From Nothopassalora personata (lineage: Eukaryota; Ascomycota; Dothideomycetes; Mycosphaerellales; Mycosphaerellaceae): a DNA stretch of 64,000 nt. Below, one piece after another: positions 32,658 through 44,600 of this stretch. A model generated the notes under the pieces. It did no database searches and was not told where the DNA came from. It saw nothing but the letters and a program-made list of their open reading frames with translations. How positions within the stretch are numbered: the stretch's first letter is position 1; each line of letters opens with the position of its first letter. Both the position numbers and the translations under genes were made by a program. The stretch is from positions 620,001-684,000 of the forward strand of contig CM066291.1 in the NCBI GenBank assembly GCA_033816765.1. Reading direction: 5' to 3'.

Positions 32658-32969
32658 TCAAGCTGGCGAACGGGCATTCCGACCGTTCGCTAGCTCGCGC
32701 CACCACGCAAAAAGCATGCAGGTCCAATCGAACGCTGCTTCCTTCTCCGTCGTCGCCCGCATGTCACGGAAGGTGGCTTCAGGATACATGATCTTCATTA
32801 TCAATCTCTGTAGTGCTATGGGGTAGTCTGATACCATTATACACTTTCGAACAAAGTCCCGGCCGTTAATCATTCTTTGGCTCTGCCGCTTTTCTTCCAA
32901 TGCATTCTCATCGCGTCTCTGCCATGCCAGAGCGAGCTGCACATCCATCCAATGCAACGCCTTCGCCAT
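32658..32969 (-). CDS. Small hypothetical protein
   Basis: 103 residues, MAKALHWMDVQLALAWQRRD to NARSPA, on the same strand as the HET gene and 86 bp upstream of its start. Composition is plausible for a protein (helical, charged) but no family is recognised. It could equally be part of the HET promoter or leader. Confidence 0.35.
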   Translation of the reverse strand: MAKALHWMDVQLALAWQRRDENALEEKRQSQRMINGRDFVRKCIMVSDYPIALQRLIMKIMYPEATFRDMRATTEKEAAFDWTCMLFAWWRELANGRNARSPA

Positions 32970-33035
32970 ATCGTACGCTCATCTACTCAGATTGAGCGAA
33001 AAGTCCAAATCAACAGCGGTCAACAGCTCAGACTT

Positions 33036-34230
33036 CTAGTTGTAGTCCGGAGGCGACGCAGCTCCAGCGCTTGTCGGTACTTGACCATGGCCGTTGCCCT
33101 CGCGCATGACTTCTAGAGTGTTGGGGAAGTATGGCTCGACGCCCCAGTTGCGGAGGTATGCCCCGGTCTTCTCGATGCGCTTGATCTCGCGTTGTACGCC
33201 CCAGCTGTCGCCCTCTTCTCTGAAGCGGCCCTTGACCACAGCAACCATGGCGTCGTCCAGACGACCGTAGAACGCTCTTCGCTCGCGTAGGTCCTCCTCG
33301 TCACCACTCTCGAGCCCGCCGTGTGAGTTGAGGTTGCCGCCCAGCTTCAGGAGCAGGTCGAAGGCGTAGCGTGGTCCGGATGGCAGGGAGCTCAGTCGGC
33401 CGATGTCTGGTAGGAACTTGAGCATGCAGGCGGAGAATGAGGGTGTGGGTAGCGAGTCGTTCAGGTCGTCTTGCAGACGGTGAAGGTCAAAGTTCACGAT
33501 TGTGATCTTGCGGTCGAGCTGTGCGTTTAGTGTCGCGGCGGCGTGGGTTGGTGAAGCTTGGTGTGACGACTGATCCATGACCTGCGCAATGCTGGCTGGC
33601 ACATCTGCAAGTGCGTTAGTACAGACTCGCAATCCAGTATCGAGGCCAAAGGATGGTCTTACCTGGTCTCAGGCCACGTTTGTCGATCCACGCATGCACC
33701 TCACCCCGCTGCCTTTCCAATGCATCAATGTACGCCTTCAAGTCTGCGATCTCGCCCTCCAAGTTCTCAATCTTGTCTGAGTATGGTCGGATCGCCTGGT
33801 TGAAGGCTTGCAGCAACAGATCTGGTGCGCCTGCCGTTTCTGTCTTATGGGCACTGTCTGGTGCCCCGTCGTATCCTCCAGCTCCGAAGCCGTTCGACAT
33901 GTTCTGTCTTCCTGTTGACTGATCACGGTACTGGTATCGATCCTGGCTAGGAACTTCGGTTGGTCGATCTCGTCTCGCGTACATGTCCTGCGACTGCGAC
34001 GTCTTCCTGGGCAGCGGGTCGCCTAGTTGCGGAGCAGCGGCGTTGCTTGCGCTTCTGATGGGTACACCCTGATCGTGCTCGAGATCTGTGGGACTTTGTA
34101 CCTGCGGTGCGACGGCGTACTTGTCGTCGTAGGACGCGGAATTGGTCTTGGAGTCGTGGCGGGAGTCGTAGCTGTCGACGTAGGATTGGCTGTTGCTGCG
34201 GCTGCGGGAGAGGCGTTTGAAGAAGACCAT
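33036..34230 (-). CDS. Conserved fungal coiled-coil protein
   Basis: Exons 34230-33663 and 33604-33036 with a canonical 58-bp intron (GTAAGA to TTGCAG) give 378 residues. The N-terminus is Ser/Arg/Gln-rich and disordered. A coiled coil follows (IENLEGEIADLKAYIDALER), then the conserved core RGEVHAWIDKRGLRPD, LDRKITIVNFDLHRLQDDLN and GPRYAFDLLLKLGGNLNSHG. I know this block as a conserved uncharacterised fungal protein and assign no function. An earlier in-frame ATG at 34269 exists; 34230 (MVFFKRLSRSRS) is preferred because the extension looks like leader. Confidence 0.78.
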
Positions 34231-35112
34231 GCTGGTGGAAGAGAGGAGGAAGAGAAAGGTATGGGTCACGCGGCCGGATGTAGGCGCTTAATAGTAGTTC
34301 TGAGTAAGAAGCGATGCGAATGCTGGCCCGTCAACGTTCTCCGACGCCGAAAGGACCACGCACGCACGCAAGCGACGGGAAGGACAACTTGGCAGCACGA
34401 GATTGGCTCGCGCAGAAGTGTGATAGTGGCCTGATGAAGACGAATGCTTGGAAAATGGAAATTGAGAGGTTGGTGTAATTTCAAGCTATCGTACTGTATA
34501 CTGATGAGGAGGCTGGACAGCAAAGAACGCCATTTCCCGGCTTCTGTGTTACCAGTGCGACCACGCGTCGCTCGGTTCAGGGTTCAGGTATCATGAGCTC
34601 GAATGGCTGTTGACAATCGCTGCAGCTACAGCGACTTACAGTAATCCCCCTGCCGCGCGCATGCACCCGCGATGTCATTGCTGTGTTATCGCATTGGCAG
34701 CGGAGTCGGCGAAAGCTAGTTCTAGCGAAAAGCTTCGGCCTTCGGCTGCAGCCGTGGGGTTATTCTGGTCCGCGTGGCAGGGAAAGCGGGGGGGGGGTAA
34801 CTTCACGCGTTTCAACTTCCTCGTAATCCGCAGCAGCTCTGCTTCACAAATTCACGTTCTGTTCCACCAACTAGACATTAGTACTGTACAGTATGGTTTA
34901 TTGCAGAGACGTGCCAGATACTGGCTACTCTCCGTCAGTGTAACCCTCCACTCTCTACTCACCCCGAGAATGTCTTTCGTACGTCAACAGCTCCCCTCTG
35001 TCTCATACCGTGAGGCTTGAGGACAGCCTACTTCTGAGGACATGACTGTCGCGATAAACATGCTGCAGTATTTTGCTCTTCATCATGCCACCTCCATCTA
35101 TCCACTCTCAAC
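34231..35112. promoter_or_regulatory. Divergent intergenic region
   Basis: About 880 bp between divergent genes. It holds a run of nine G bases near 34790 and short open frames without recognisable features. Confidence 0.35.
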
Positions 35113-35739
35113 ATGCCTCGAATAACGATCAGAGCTGTGCCACGCGGTCCAACCCGGCATCCTCGACTCCCGTCAACCAGTACCAACAACTCCCAGATGG
35201 CGAACCTCCACGACAAGAAATGCTTTCTGGCGAACTATCTCAAGCCTCTGGATCCGTCCGTCGCGTGTACTACGGAATGCATCATCTGCATCGAGAGCGC
35301 TTCTTCCCCAGTCCAGCTCCCATGCGGCGGCAAGCACATCTACTGCAAACTCTGCATTCAAAAGTGGCTCCAGGACCACAACACATGTCCAATGTGCCGG
35401 GAAGTTCTTTTCAGAGAGAAGCGCTTCCAAATAAATTGGGCTGGGGGTATGCACTACTCGTTAAACAGACCGCCACCGCCTTACGACAACTCCGTGGCTG
35501 TGGAGATGGAAGTGGCATCGCTCCTCGAGGCCAGAATTGCACAAATGGAGCGCCGGGTGGAGCGCATGATGGTAGTGGCAACGATGGAGGAGCAGGAGGA
35601 GACCGACTGGAATGTGGGACTGCTGACTTGGGTCTCAAGGTCGGCGGAGATCGTGGCTGACGGGGTGGCCAGTCTTCTTGGTTACTTTGGAGTCCCGGAG
35701 AGGACACACCGTCCTAGCCGGCGAGGCAGTAGTGCGTAG
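35113..35739 (+). CDS. RING finger protein
   Basis: 208 residues. A C3HC4 RING finger lies at about residues 56-96: CIICIES, then PCGGKHIYCKLCIQKW and NTCPMC, with all eight ligands present. RING proteins usually act as E3 ubiquitin ligases; the substrate is unknown. A short coiled coil follows (LLEARIAQMERRVERMMV). A second in-frame ATG at 35197 (MANLHDKK) would remove a basic Pro-rich leader, so the start is not settled. No membrane segment is seen. Confidence 0.8.
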   Translation: MPRITIRAVPRGPTRHPRLPSTSTNNSQMANLHDKKCFLANYLKPLDPSVACTTECIICIESASSPVQLPCGGKHIYCKLCIQKWLQDHNTCPMCREVLFREKRFQINWAGGMHYSLNRPPPPYDNSVAVEMEVASLLEARIAQMERRVERMMVVATMEEQEETDWNVGLLTWVSRSAEIVADGVASLLGYFGVPERTHRPSRRGSSA

Positions 35740-36041
35740 AGGCTGACGGCACGCAAAGTCCACGAGATAGCTCACAGAGCGCCTAGTCGAGCTGCGCGAG
35801 CTCACACCGACGTGATCATCAGCCTGCACTTATGTGAAGACAAAGGGGAAAGAGATCTATACATCGTGTTCCATTAACAACCAGACAATCATCGCGCTTG
35901 GTGTAGTGCACCTCTAGCTTTCCTGTACAACAAGCACGGCACCAACATTGGCAGCGCAGTATCCATCAGTTCCGTCGGAGCGCCATGCGCCCCCTTTTTC
36001 TCCCGTCGTCCTTTCCATCTGCGATGCTCAACCCAAGCACA
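35740..36041. other. Convergent 3' region
   Basis: About 300 bp between two convergent genes; no gene seen. Confidence 0.4.
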
Positions 36042-37749
36042 CTAATCGAAAATTCCACCAAACTTCACCTTCTGACATTCCTTGCAACTCGGCAGCGCCC
36101 ACATGTACTGTCTCGACCTCTTCATCTTGTAGACGAAATTTCCAAATCTCGCCGCACTCGCCATCTTCAACCCCATCTTCCCACATCCCTTGGTCGAGCC
36201 ATGTCCAAACTTGCTATTGTACCCAACGAGCCCAAGATCCATCTTGACCAGCTCGCACTGACAGATCACATCGACCGTAACCGGCGGCTGAACAGCAGCA
36301 ACCTTAGCACGAAGCTCCTCACTCATCGTGATCTCCTGGCTCAACTTCCATTGCTTCGTCGGCGAAGCAGCTGGCGTGGTGAGCGTGAAAGTGTAAGTTG
36401 CGTCGCCAAGGAAGTCAATTCCACCCCAGCAAGGACGCATCATGTCGAATTTGTACTCCTGGATCAGGTCGATGTAGGGCCCGAGGGTTTCAAGGTAGCC
36501 GACTGTGCAGCGCTCGGCGACGGTACGGTGGTCGAAGTGGAAGGTCTTGTTCTCGGCGCAGAAGATTGGCATGATTTCGTGGCGGAGCTGGCGGCAGGTG
36601 TTTGCTAGACCGGGGACGATGTTGCCGGCTTCGCGGTGGGTGCATTTTCCGGACGCGCATTCGTTGGGCTTTAGGATGACGTTGACTTCGCCGGAAAGTT
36701 CGACTGAGACGAGGCGGTAGATTTTGTTGCGGAGTTCACCTGGGAGCTTTTGGAGGGTGCCGATGTTGGAGACTGGGCCGGGTGGCTGCAGGGTAGAGTT
36801 AGCAAAGTGTTGTGAGCACGTTCGCTTCGAGATTTGTATGTGTGGCGTATCTCATGCGAGTGGAATACATACCTTCTGCTCGTCCGACAGTGATGCCTTG
36901 GTATCATCGACCGAGTCGATGGAGGTCCAATCATCAGCTTCTCGCGTCTTCTCACGTTCGAGCCTCACCTTCGCGGCAGCCTTCTTGGCGGCTTCCTGTG
37001 GATCACCTTAGTAGCCACTCAAGTGACGAGATACCAACCCATGTAAAGGCTAGACTTACCTCTGGCAGATCTGGGAAGATCTCGTCCATGTTCTCCGTTT
37101 CCCGCTTGACGAACAGGCTCATCGAAGCTTTCTTGAAGATCTGTGGCGTCGGAATGCGTCCCACATGTGCGCCAAGGTCATCGTACCGTGGTGGCACTGG
37201 CAGGTAGTGAGCCACCGACTCGAGTGACATGAAAGGGTCGAGTGGTATCTGGTAGGAGCCCATCTTTGGCACACCGCGGCGCGGCACATGTTGCACTGTG
37301 TTTGGGTCAACCTCCTTCAGCGGCTTGCGAGTTTGTGGACGCTGACCGCGCGTCTGTTGCTTGAATGGAAGGAGTCTCAGCGGAGCCGGCATCATGCTGG
37401 TGACGATTGGGTGATTCGCCTCCTGCCGTGACTGACGAAATGCTTGGTGATCCGGTTGTGTCTCTTGAGTGGCAAAGGGAGCTACCACGCGTTCAGGTAC
37501 ATTGCTTCCGAGAATGAGGCTTGCTGGTGGCGGCGGAAGAGGAGCTCGAACTCGAGTATGGGCCCGTGGAGCAGGATATGCCAGTGGTGCAGGATATGCT
37601 GATGCTGGTGGATATGTCGGTGCTAGAGGATATGCAGGCGGTGGCGGTGGTGCGCTCTTCTTGTCATCTTCTCCGCGGCTCGTGATGGACTTCATCTTGT
37701 CGTGTAGTCTGTTGAACTGCTTTTTGATCATTAGCACTGGCGCGGGCAT
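36042..37749 (-). CDS. 2EXR/F-box-like domain protein
   Basis: Three exons, 37749-37060, 36995-36873 and 36785-36042, with introns of 64 and 87 bp, all in phase; 518 residues. The first third is Pro/Ala/Tyr-rich (repeats around YPAPLAYPAPRAHT). The 2EXR-type motif LQKLPGELRNKIYRLVSVEL lies near residue 277, followed by TCRQLRHEIMPIFCAENKTF. This large ascomycete family resembles F-box proteins at the N-terminal motif; roles are mostly unknown. The start at 37749 is chosen over an ATG 108 bp upstream. Confidence 0.8.
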
Positions 37750-37996
37750 CCCAAGCAATGACTGTGTAAAGCGCGTGTGGGACAATGGCTTCGGCTCCCG
37801 TGCGCGGGCACTTCGTGGCTCACTGAGGGGGAGGAGGTGAAAAGTGAGAGCAAACACGAAAATAAGGTTGCGCTAGCCGTTAATTCAGATGCTAGCCGAG
37901 CATGCCTGCGGAGTGATCTGCTGCGCTCGAACATTCACCATCTCTTCAGCAGTCTCAACAGCCTTCACCTTGACCGTAGACAGCATCACCAGCGAT
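37750..37996. promoter_or_regulatory. Divergent promoter, 2EXR / zinc-finger gene
   Basis: 247 bp between divergent starts, so both core promoters must be here. No specific site is called. Confidence 0.4.
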
Positions 37997-39208
37997 ATGG
38001 ATGCCAACCACGCAGCAGCCGCGAAGCTCGCATATGTGCAGAGACGGAAACAGTATATCGAGGAATATATGGACCTCGACCGCCAGGAGGCAGAGCTGAC
38101 GGCTGAACTTCGAGGAGTGAGTTCTCTGGTATCATACCGACGAACGCAATGTACTGACCGCACGCAGCAGCCGGCGCCTTATAGAGCAGCATTCAATCAT
38201 GCCTTCGCTGCGCTGCCCACGCCACCGCAGCCGCCACGGCAACCAATGGCACAACCAATCCAACCAGTCTTGCTGGAAGATGCGAAGCCACATATCGGCG
38301 ACTCCATCAGCCGGCCGATCGTCATCGACAAGACACCGCCGCCATCCTCACCACGCACAGTCAAACGTGAGGAGCGGTCGGATACACCAACGCCCCGAGA
38401 CGAGCAGCGCCACACCAATGCAGCCGAAGGTACACTCGTGCAGTCTCCGACTGAGCTCGGGGACGGCAAGACCATCACCAGATCTTCAGCCGATCTGCAA
38501 AAGCATCCATCGTGCGGTGATTGCCAAACCAGAGGAGTGCGTTGCCGCCATTGCCGCCGAGGAGCAAAGAAGTGCAGACACGGACCTGTGGTCGACGACG
38601 TCGCCTACGCGAGTATCATCAAGGCGGTCGATAGTGACGACCTAGTGGAACTGGCATGCAGCATCTGTGGGGCCAATAGCTACCTGGGAAGTTGCGGCAG
38701 TCAGCATTTCTTCAAAGGGGCCAAAGGACTGTCCCGCCACATCTACGCGAGCCACCCATCAAAGAGTGAGGGTATGAACGAGCGCTGGGCAGCCGAGCAG
38801 TGTGTTCATCGTACACTGTCTGCTGTCGAAGCGGATGCTGTGCGTAACAGTCGACATGATGTGTTCATGGTCACTCCCAACATCGGAGCTGAAAATGGTC
38901 GCGAGGCTCCTCTGAAGAGGAAGCGCAAGAGTGCCGCAGATCACGATCCACCCCCAAGAAGATCTCCAAGCCTTGGTGCTGGTGACGGAGCCCTGGTGAA
39001 TAGTGGTAGCCAGGAAACCACAGGGGAGCACAGCCCTGTCCAGTCTACGCAGGTCAATCATGGCTTCGCACCGATCAATGGAGGATATGGTGCCGGGCAG
39101 ACCATGGCAGCACAGCCAGTCGATACGGCCGTCAAACGCAGCAGCCAGGCTCCAGACAACGGCAAACGTGCTCGGAAGACCGCTCCCGGAGGACCCTTGG
39201 CAAGGTAG
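37997..39208 (+). CDS. Zinc-finger protein, tandem paralogue 1
   Basis: Exons 37997-38116 and 38168-39208 give 386 residues. The 51-bp intron has perfect borders (GTGAGT, branch TACTGAC, CGCAG), yet it is a multiple of three without a stop, so the unspliced frame is open too. The N-terminus is a coiled coil (KQYIEEYMDLDRQEAELTAEL). The centre has a Cys cluster (CGDCQTRGVRCRHC) and a C2H2-like finger: CSICGANSYL, FFKGAKGLSRHIYASH, then EQCVHRTLSAVEADAV. The C-terminus is basic and disordered, with KRKRK-type nuclear signals. It is probably nuclear; DNA binding is inferred only from the finger. The next gene is a damaged paralogue. Confidence 0.72.
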   Translation: MDANHAAAAKLAYVQRRKQYIEEYMDLDRQEAELTAELRGVSSLVSYRRTQCTDRTQQPAPYRAAFNHAFAALPTPPQPPRQPMAQPIQPVLLEDAKPHIGDSISRPIVIDKTPPPSSPRTVKREERSDTPTPRDEQRHTNAAEGTLVQSPTELGDGKTITRSSADLQKHPSCGDCQTRGVRCRHCRRGAKKCRHGPVVDDVAYASIIKAVDSDDLVELACSICGANSYLGSCGSQHFFKGAKGLSRHIYASHPSKSEGMNERWAAEQCVHRTLSAVEADAVRNSRHDVFMVTPNIGAENGREAPLKRKRKSAADHDPPPRRSPSLGAGDGALVNSGSQETTGEHSPVQSTQVNHGFAPINGGYGAGQTMAAQPVDTAVKRSSQAPDNGKRARKTAPGGPLAR

Positions 39209-39435
39209 TGCAGCCTTGACTTCGGCGTTGCAATTCAGCTTCACATGGGTTGAGCGAGTCAGAAATCCGTGACCTTCCATCATAAACCTGCAGCAAACAT
39301 TTTCTGTCTCATGTTTCTTTGTCATCTCATCGACACCTCTTCCTCTCACTTCAACACTGCAATCACCACCGGGCGATATTGACTCACTTCCTCTCTATTC
39401 ATTCCCACCACACAATCGTCAGAACTCATATCGCC

Positions 39436-40544
39436 ATGGACAACGCCTAAAGGCAGCAACTTAACCGCGAGCGTCATGCCATCGACGAGGAGCTCGCACT
39501 AATGAGGAAGCGACGTCGGATAGATGAGATGCTCGCCGGGCCACCGCAGGTGATGCAAATACCTACTTCAGGATCCCGCGCCGAGCCAATCTCACTCGAA
39601 AACGATGAAGAGGAGACCGTAGATCACAAACCGGTCAAGCGAGAAGAAGAACAAGAATTCGAAGTACAGCCACCAGCGTATGTGCCCTTTCGGGCTATCT
39701 CCACCGGCCCTCTGGGTAGTCTGGGAGGCCTGCCTATCGACGGAGGAGGCCAGGCTCGAGCAGTAAACACCGTGTCCGCGAACGCTACTGTCCCGATAGC
39801 GGTCCAAAGCATGCCACCAACACCGCAGCCACAGCCACCTGAAGTCCAGCAGCCTGATAGAGTCATTAAGCCAGCTGCTTTCAGAGAGGTCAGCATCATT
39901 CAGCGGCCCAAGTTTCCAATGTTGGTCATGAAAGGAGATCGCCAAGGCTGGCATGAGCTGCGCTGCTGCTACTGCAATGGCAACAGGGTCCGCTCCAAAA
40001 GTAGTTTCTTCAATGGCGCTGCCGGACTCAGATGCCACATCCGCGTCTGCCACGAGGAAAGTTTCCAAAGACTGGACTTACCGAGCGAGAAATCGTAGAG
40101 CTGTGTCGGATGCATGAGCTCAGCGATTCCGATGTCGAGGATAAGCTCAAGCGAAAGAAAAGAGCGCCCACCATCCCGCAGGTCAGTTTTGACGGTATGC
40201 CACTAGGTGCGGTGACCAAGCATGGCCCGCCAACGAAGTCGAGTGAACAAGACGGTGAGAGTGCACGCAGTACACCGACCGCCGCATTACCAAAGCGTGG
40301 CAAAGCGAAAAGTAAGTGACGTGCATCCGGCGAGGCGGAGTATGATCCGCGAGATACCGACAAGATCAGCCACCAAGACCTGGTATATCGAGGGCCAGAC
40401 TGGAGAGCTCGAAGGAGAGGCGTTGTCCTTGATAGCGACGAGTTTTGGCAGCGGCGAGTGTGCCAAATCTACAACATACCACCGGATGGCATGATGGTTA
40501 CGGACCCAGCAGTTGCCCCCGTCTGGGCTTATTTGCCTTCCTAA
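39436..40544 (+). pseudogene. Zinc-finger protein, tandem paralogue 2, broken
   Basis: It has the same layout as the preceding gene: an N-terminal coiled coil (RQQLNRERHAIDEELALMRK), a finger CCYCNGNRVRS, FFNGAAGLRCHIRVCHEE and an ending EIVELCRMHELSDSDVE that aligns with EQCVHRTLSAVEADAV in paralogue 1. Three lesions are seen. A TAA at codon 5 (39448-39450) fits CAA to TAA. The frame changes near 40060, where one more A in GAGGAAAG restores it. A TGA at 40317-40319 interrupts a frame that then stays open to 40544 (LDSDEFWQRRVCQIYNIPPD). The last could instead be an intron starting GTAAGT at 40314. A shorter protein from the ATG at 39502 is possible. Confidence 0.65.
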
Positions 40545-40627
40545 TTCCGACTGCGGTTCACAGAGAGATACCACAGCGTGCGACTGTCATCTTGAAAATC
40601 AATGATATCTTACTCCCTTCCATCTCA

Positions 40628-41275
40628 TCACCTCCCCTCCTCAAATTCCTCGGCTTGCTTCCTCGCCAACTCCTTCACCTCTTCTGCCTCCTCCTTCTTC
40701 GGGATATACTCCCTCAACACCTCCTCAACATACCCCTCCGGCATTCCCTGCTCCACCGCATCCTTAATACCCTGATTCATCCTATAGATATACTCCTCCT
40801 GAATCTCACCCACCTTCGTCAACTTCCTATTGATATAAACCAACATCTTCACCTCTCTCGCATCCTTGGTGAAATCTGGTTTCCCATATTTGCCATCGAT
40901 GCTCTCCCTCCCATCTTGTTCCTCCCTAGCCCAAAACTCGCACTCGATCCACTCTTTCCCATACGCAACCGGCACACCCTCATTCCCATCGAGGCGGCGT
41001 TCATCCTCTTTCTCGAGACTGTAGACGAGGCCCCATACTTCGTTCTTATAATTATGCTTCTGTTTTACATCCTCATTACTCTCAACGATATTCGCGTAAC
41101 CCCTCTCGTAGATGATCCAATTGTAACCTTTCAACCTAGCAAGACCTAGGTACTTCGAGGTGGGGCATCGCTTTCGCATTTGATCGCGCCATAGGTTGGA
41201 GCCGTAGGCGAAGTAGATGGTTTCCTTGGTGGGAGATGCGATAGTGGGTTTGGACATTGTGGTTGTGAGAGGCAT
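40628..41275 (-). CDS. Gamma-glutamylcyclotransferase-like protein
   Basis: 215 residues from the chosen ATG at 41275; ATGs at 41344 and 41257 are alternatives. The family signature YFAYGSNL is near the N-terminus, followed by GLARLKGYNWIIYERGYANI, VWGLVYSL and the acidic catalytic region LDGNEGVPVAYGKEWIECEF. The fold is that of gamma-glutamylcyclotransferases, which release 5-oxoproline from gamma-glutamyl peptides in glutathione turnover. The C-terminus is a charged helix (PKKEEAEEVKELARKQAEEF). No signal peptide, so cytosolic is likely. Confidence 0.82.
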   Translation of the reverse strand: MPLTTTMSKPTIASPTKETIYFAYGSNLWRDQMRKRCPTSKYLGLARLKGYNWIIYERGYANIVESNEDVKQKHNYKNEVWGLVYSLEKEDERRLDGNEGVPVAYGKEWIECEFWAREEQDGRESIDGKYGKPDFTKDAREVKMLVYINRKLTKVGEIQEEYIYRMNQGIKDAVEQGMPEGYVEEVLREYIPKKEEAEEVKELARKQAEEFEEGR

Positions 41276-41656
41276 TGTTGGGAAATGGGGATTAGATTGG
41301 CAGGAGAGGTTGATGTTGAGGGACGACGAAGGAAGGATATCCATGGTGAACTTGGTTTTAAGTAGTCGTGATTGCTCAAGGTTATGATCTCGAGGGAAGA
41401 GTGAAGTGTCTTACATCTTGTCTGAGCTAGACATGTTGTAAAAGAAGACGTGATGTCGACGAGCACGTCACGTCTGAAGCCCGAGGTCGGGCCTGGCCTC
41501 ACGCCAAGAGATTCACAGCAGTATGGATGGGTAGAAGACAGTGGTCGAACATTACAATGCTCATATACATCATTGACCGCATGCACGCTCATAGCTCTAT
41601 CCGTACCAATACAGTCATGACCCTTCAAAAGCCTTTTACCCAACTCCAAACATCGT
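41276..41656. other. Intergenic, no gene seen
   Basis: Promoter of the cyclotransferase-like gene and 3' flank of the chitin synthase. Small open frames are without support. Confidence 0.4.
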
Positions 41657-44600
41657 CTATCGTCCAAAGTTGCTGCCAATACTGCTCGGCGTCCAACTAC
41701 TCGCCTTGCTACTAAGCCAACTTCCAGTACTGCTCATCCAACTTGGTGTGCTTAGCTTACTGCTCCAGCCGCCAACACTTCTTCCTCCGCCGAGACCACT
41801 CTTGCTGCTGCCGCCAAATGCCGACGATGCCTTGCTCGACCACTTCAGCTTGCCGTCCATGATTGATTGAATCATGTTGATGATCAAGAAAGCAGTGCTG
41901 CCGATGGCACGGAACAGCGCGAGACATGCTACACTCCACAAGATGAACTTGAGATAGTAGTTGTCACCGACGTGGGTGTTGCTGTAGATTTCGCTGACTC
42001 CCATGGCCAGGATCGCGTTCATGGACATCCACACGATAACGACATATGTTCGGACAGACTTGTAGTAGTCTTCTTGCATTTGACTCTCTGACACTCCCGG
42101 GACAGGAACCTCGATTCTGTCTCGCAGGTTTCGTAGTGCCTCATCGTAGCCAGAATCGATGTCGAGTTGCTCAGAGGGCATCTCGAGCTCGACAGTACCA
42201 TTCTTGTTGGTCATTGCCACACCCAGATCCTTGTTGATGACGTTGTCGCCTTTCGTGCCCCATGTAACATCGTGAGTGTTACAGAAAGCGTAGACCTGGA
42301 GCGTGCAGATATAAGATGCCAGCAAAGTGAAGTACTGCCCTGATGATGTGAACATGTGCCAAGGATCCAGGTACATGAAGCTCATCAGGAAGTACAATCC
42401 GACCGTAGATAGCGTGGAGATAATCAGGTTCGTGAACGTGTTGTTGCCGAAGCTGATGTCAATCCCATTGATGAGTTGTCGTACGACGATGTAGATTGCC
42501 GCAAAGATATTGTAGCACATGATGATCGAGAAGACAATCAAGGAAGCCAAGAACATCTTCTTCGCTCCTTGCGGTCGATTGCCCATGGAGAGAATAAACT
42601 GGATCATGATCGTGATTACACACGTGTACCGAAGCACGATGAAGATGAAGTTCCCGATACCATGTCCGAAGGGGTCGACTTTTTTGTCCGCGAGAGAGCC
42701 AGCGATGAAGTAGAAGGTCAGGTAGAAGTTGCCAAGCGAGAAGAAGGTGAATAGAAGTTGCACAGATTGGTACAAGAACTCGATGTGTAGGAGGATCTTG
42801 CGTGCAATTGTGTGATCAGTAACCCAGATTTGCTTGAAGTGCAGGAGTGAGTAGACAGCGGCGAAGAATGCTCCATTCAGCCAACGACGACGCTGTGAGA
42901 CGAACTCTGGCACAGTATCCGGCACGTCAGTCTCTCCAGTGGCCGTCCGAACATACTTGAGGACCCATCGTTCGTTGCGCTTTGCGACAAGCTCCCAACA
43001 GAGGATGCGGTCTTCGGCAAGGTACATATTTGCGGTGAAGACATCCGCATCTTGACCATGTAGCGTCTCACCCTTGAAGTATTGGCTCAGGGGACCATGT
43101 CCGGTCTCGTCGTTCTGCAATGCGTGGTAACGGTATGCACTGAGTGCACCAGGCAACACAGTGATGTATCCAAACACCGATTCCAGCGGCTTGTCCAAAA
43201 TATTGGACATTTTGTACTCGAAGTTTTGCGAGGCAACCAGAGGGTTCAGTAACGACAGACCCATTCGTCCTTTGGCTGCTTTGATCTCTCCTGCCGCACC
43301 AGCCACGTTCGAGTCCCGATCAAATGCCTTCCACAAGTGATACAGTGAGTCATCACCAGGCTTCGTACCAACATCGAGCAAGATGCACACGTTCGGAGTC
43401 AAGGCTCTGCCGAACGCATTGAAGAACCAACGATGACTGTTGAGCTTCTTCGCGTTCTTTTCCTTTAAACAAAAGATCATCTGACACGGCACAATACCCT
43501 TTTCAGCACCTTTGAACTTGAGATCGGAGTCGAGGGAAACCTGAGTGGTGTACTCGTAAACGTGTGCTGTAACTTCTCGCTGATTGACCAAGTTCTTCGC
43601 GATTCCAGATTGATAGCACCCCATTGCTGCGAGGGCGTCGAGGGTTCTCGGATGCACTTTCGCTCGACCATCAGATATGACACAGACTACAATCTTCTGC
43701 CAGCCGTCTTTGCCCCATGTCCGCGACTTGGCTCGACTGCAGAAGTGTGCAATGTTTCGCATGACTCCGTGCATAGTCCGCGTGAAGTCGATTTCGTTCT
43801 CGTTGTACATCGTTACGCAGATGAACAGCTCAGTCTCTCTCGCTGTCTGGCCGATGTTTTGTCGAAGCTTGTACCCGCGGTCAACAAAGTCGTCCGGATC
43901 GCAGGTCACAGCCGTGTATCGCATGTGCGTGAACTCGACATCGTCGCGTCGAGGCAAGAAAGAGTAGAGAATGGTTGGAATCTTGCATTCCAGAATCAGC
44001 TCGCCATTGATCAGCCTGACCTCCTTCTTTGCCATTTGTGCTTGTCGCGCTCCACGTCGCTCTTGCTTTCCTGATGGTGCTGGGCCGTATAAATCGTCAT
44101 CGCCGTCCAATTTGGCAGAGTACATGCCATCACCGTCCGCGAGCGTCGAATCCGACACGAAGCTATCGCGCGACTCGAGCACAGGTCTCCCATCGGCGAT
44201 TTCACTCTCACCTGTTGGCATCCCGAAGACGTCGTCTGGACCATCGATCGAGATTGAAGTCATCTCCGGCTCTTTCTCGCGATCAATGTCCATCGACGGA
44301 GGTCGTCCTGCAGCGAAAAGTGGCGCAGGTGGAAGTGGTCGCTTCGGCGAGCCGCCATATTGCGATGAGGGTGTGCCTGGTCGAGGGGCGCCATTGATGT
44401 CTGCTGGCTCGAAGGGGACATTCGTGGCTGGTGGTCGTACATACTCACGCGATCCTCGTGGTGTGCCAAAGTGCTTCGATGGAGATTGCGCAGATCTGGA
44501 TGACGGTCGGTATGGATCGTAGTCGTTGCCTGGAGGAGGCATGCCCGGTGCGCCATCCAGAATAGAAGGTCCTCTGCTCGTGGGTCGAATGGGTGATGGT

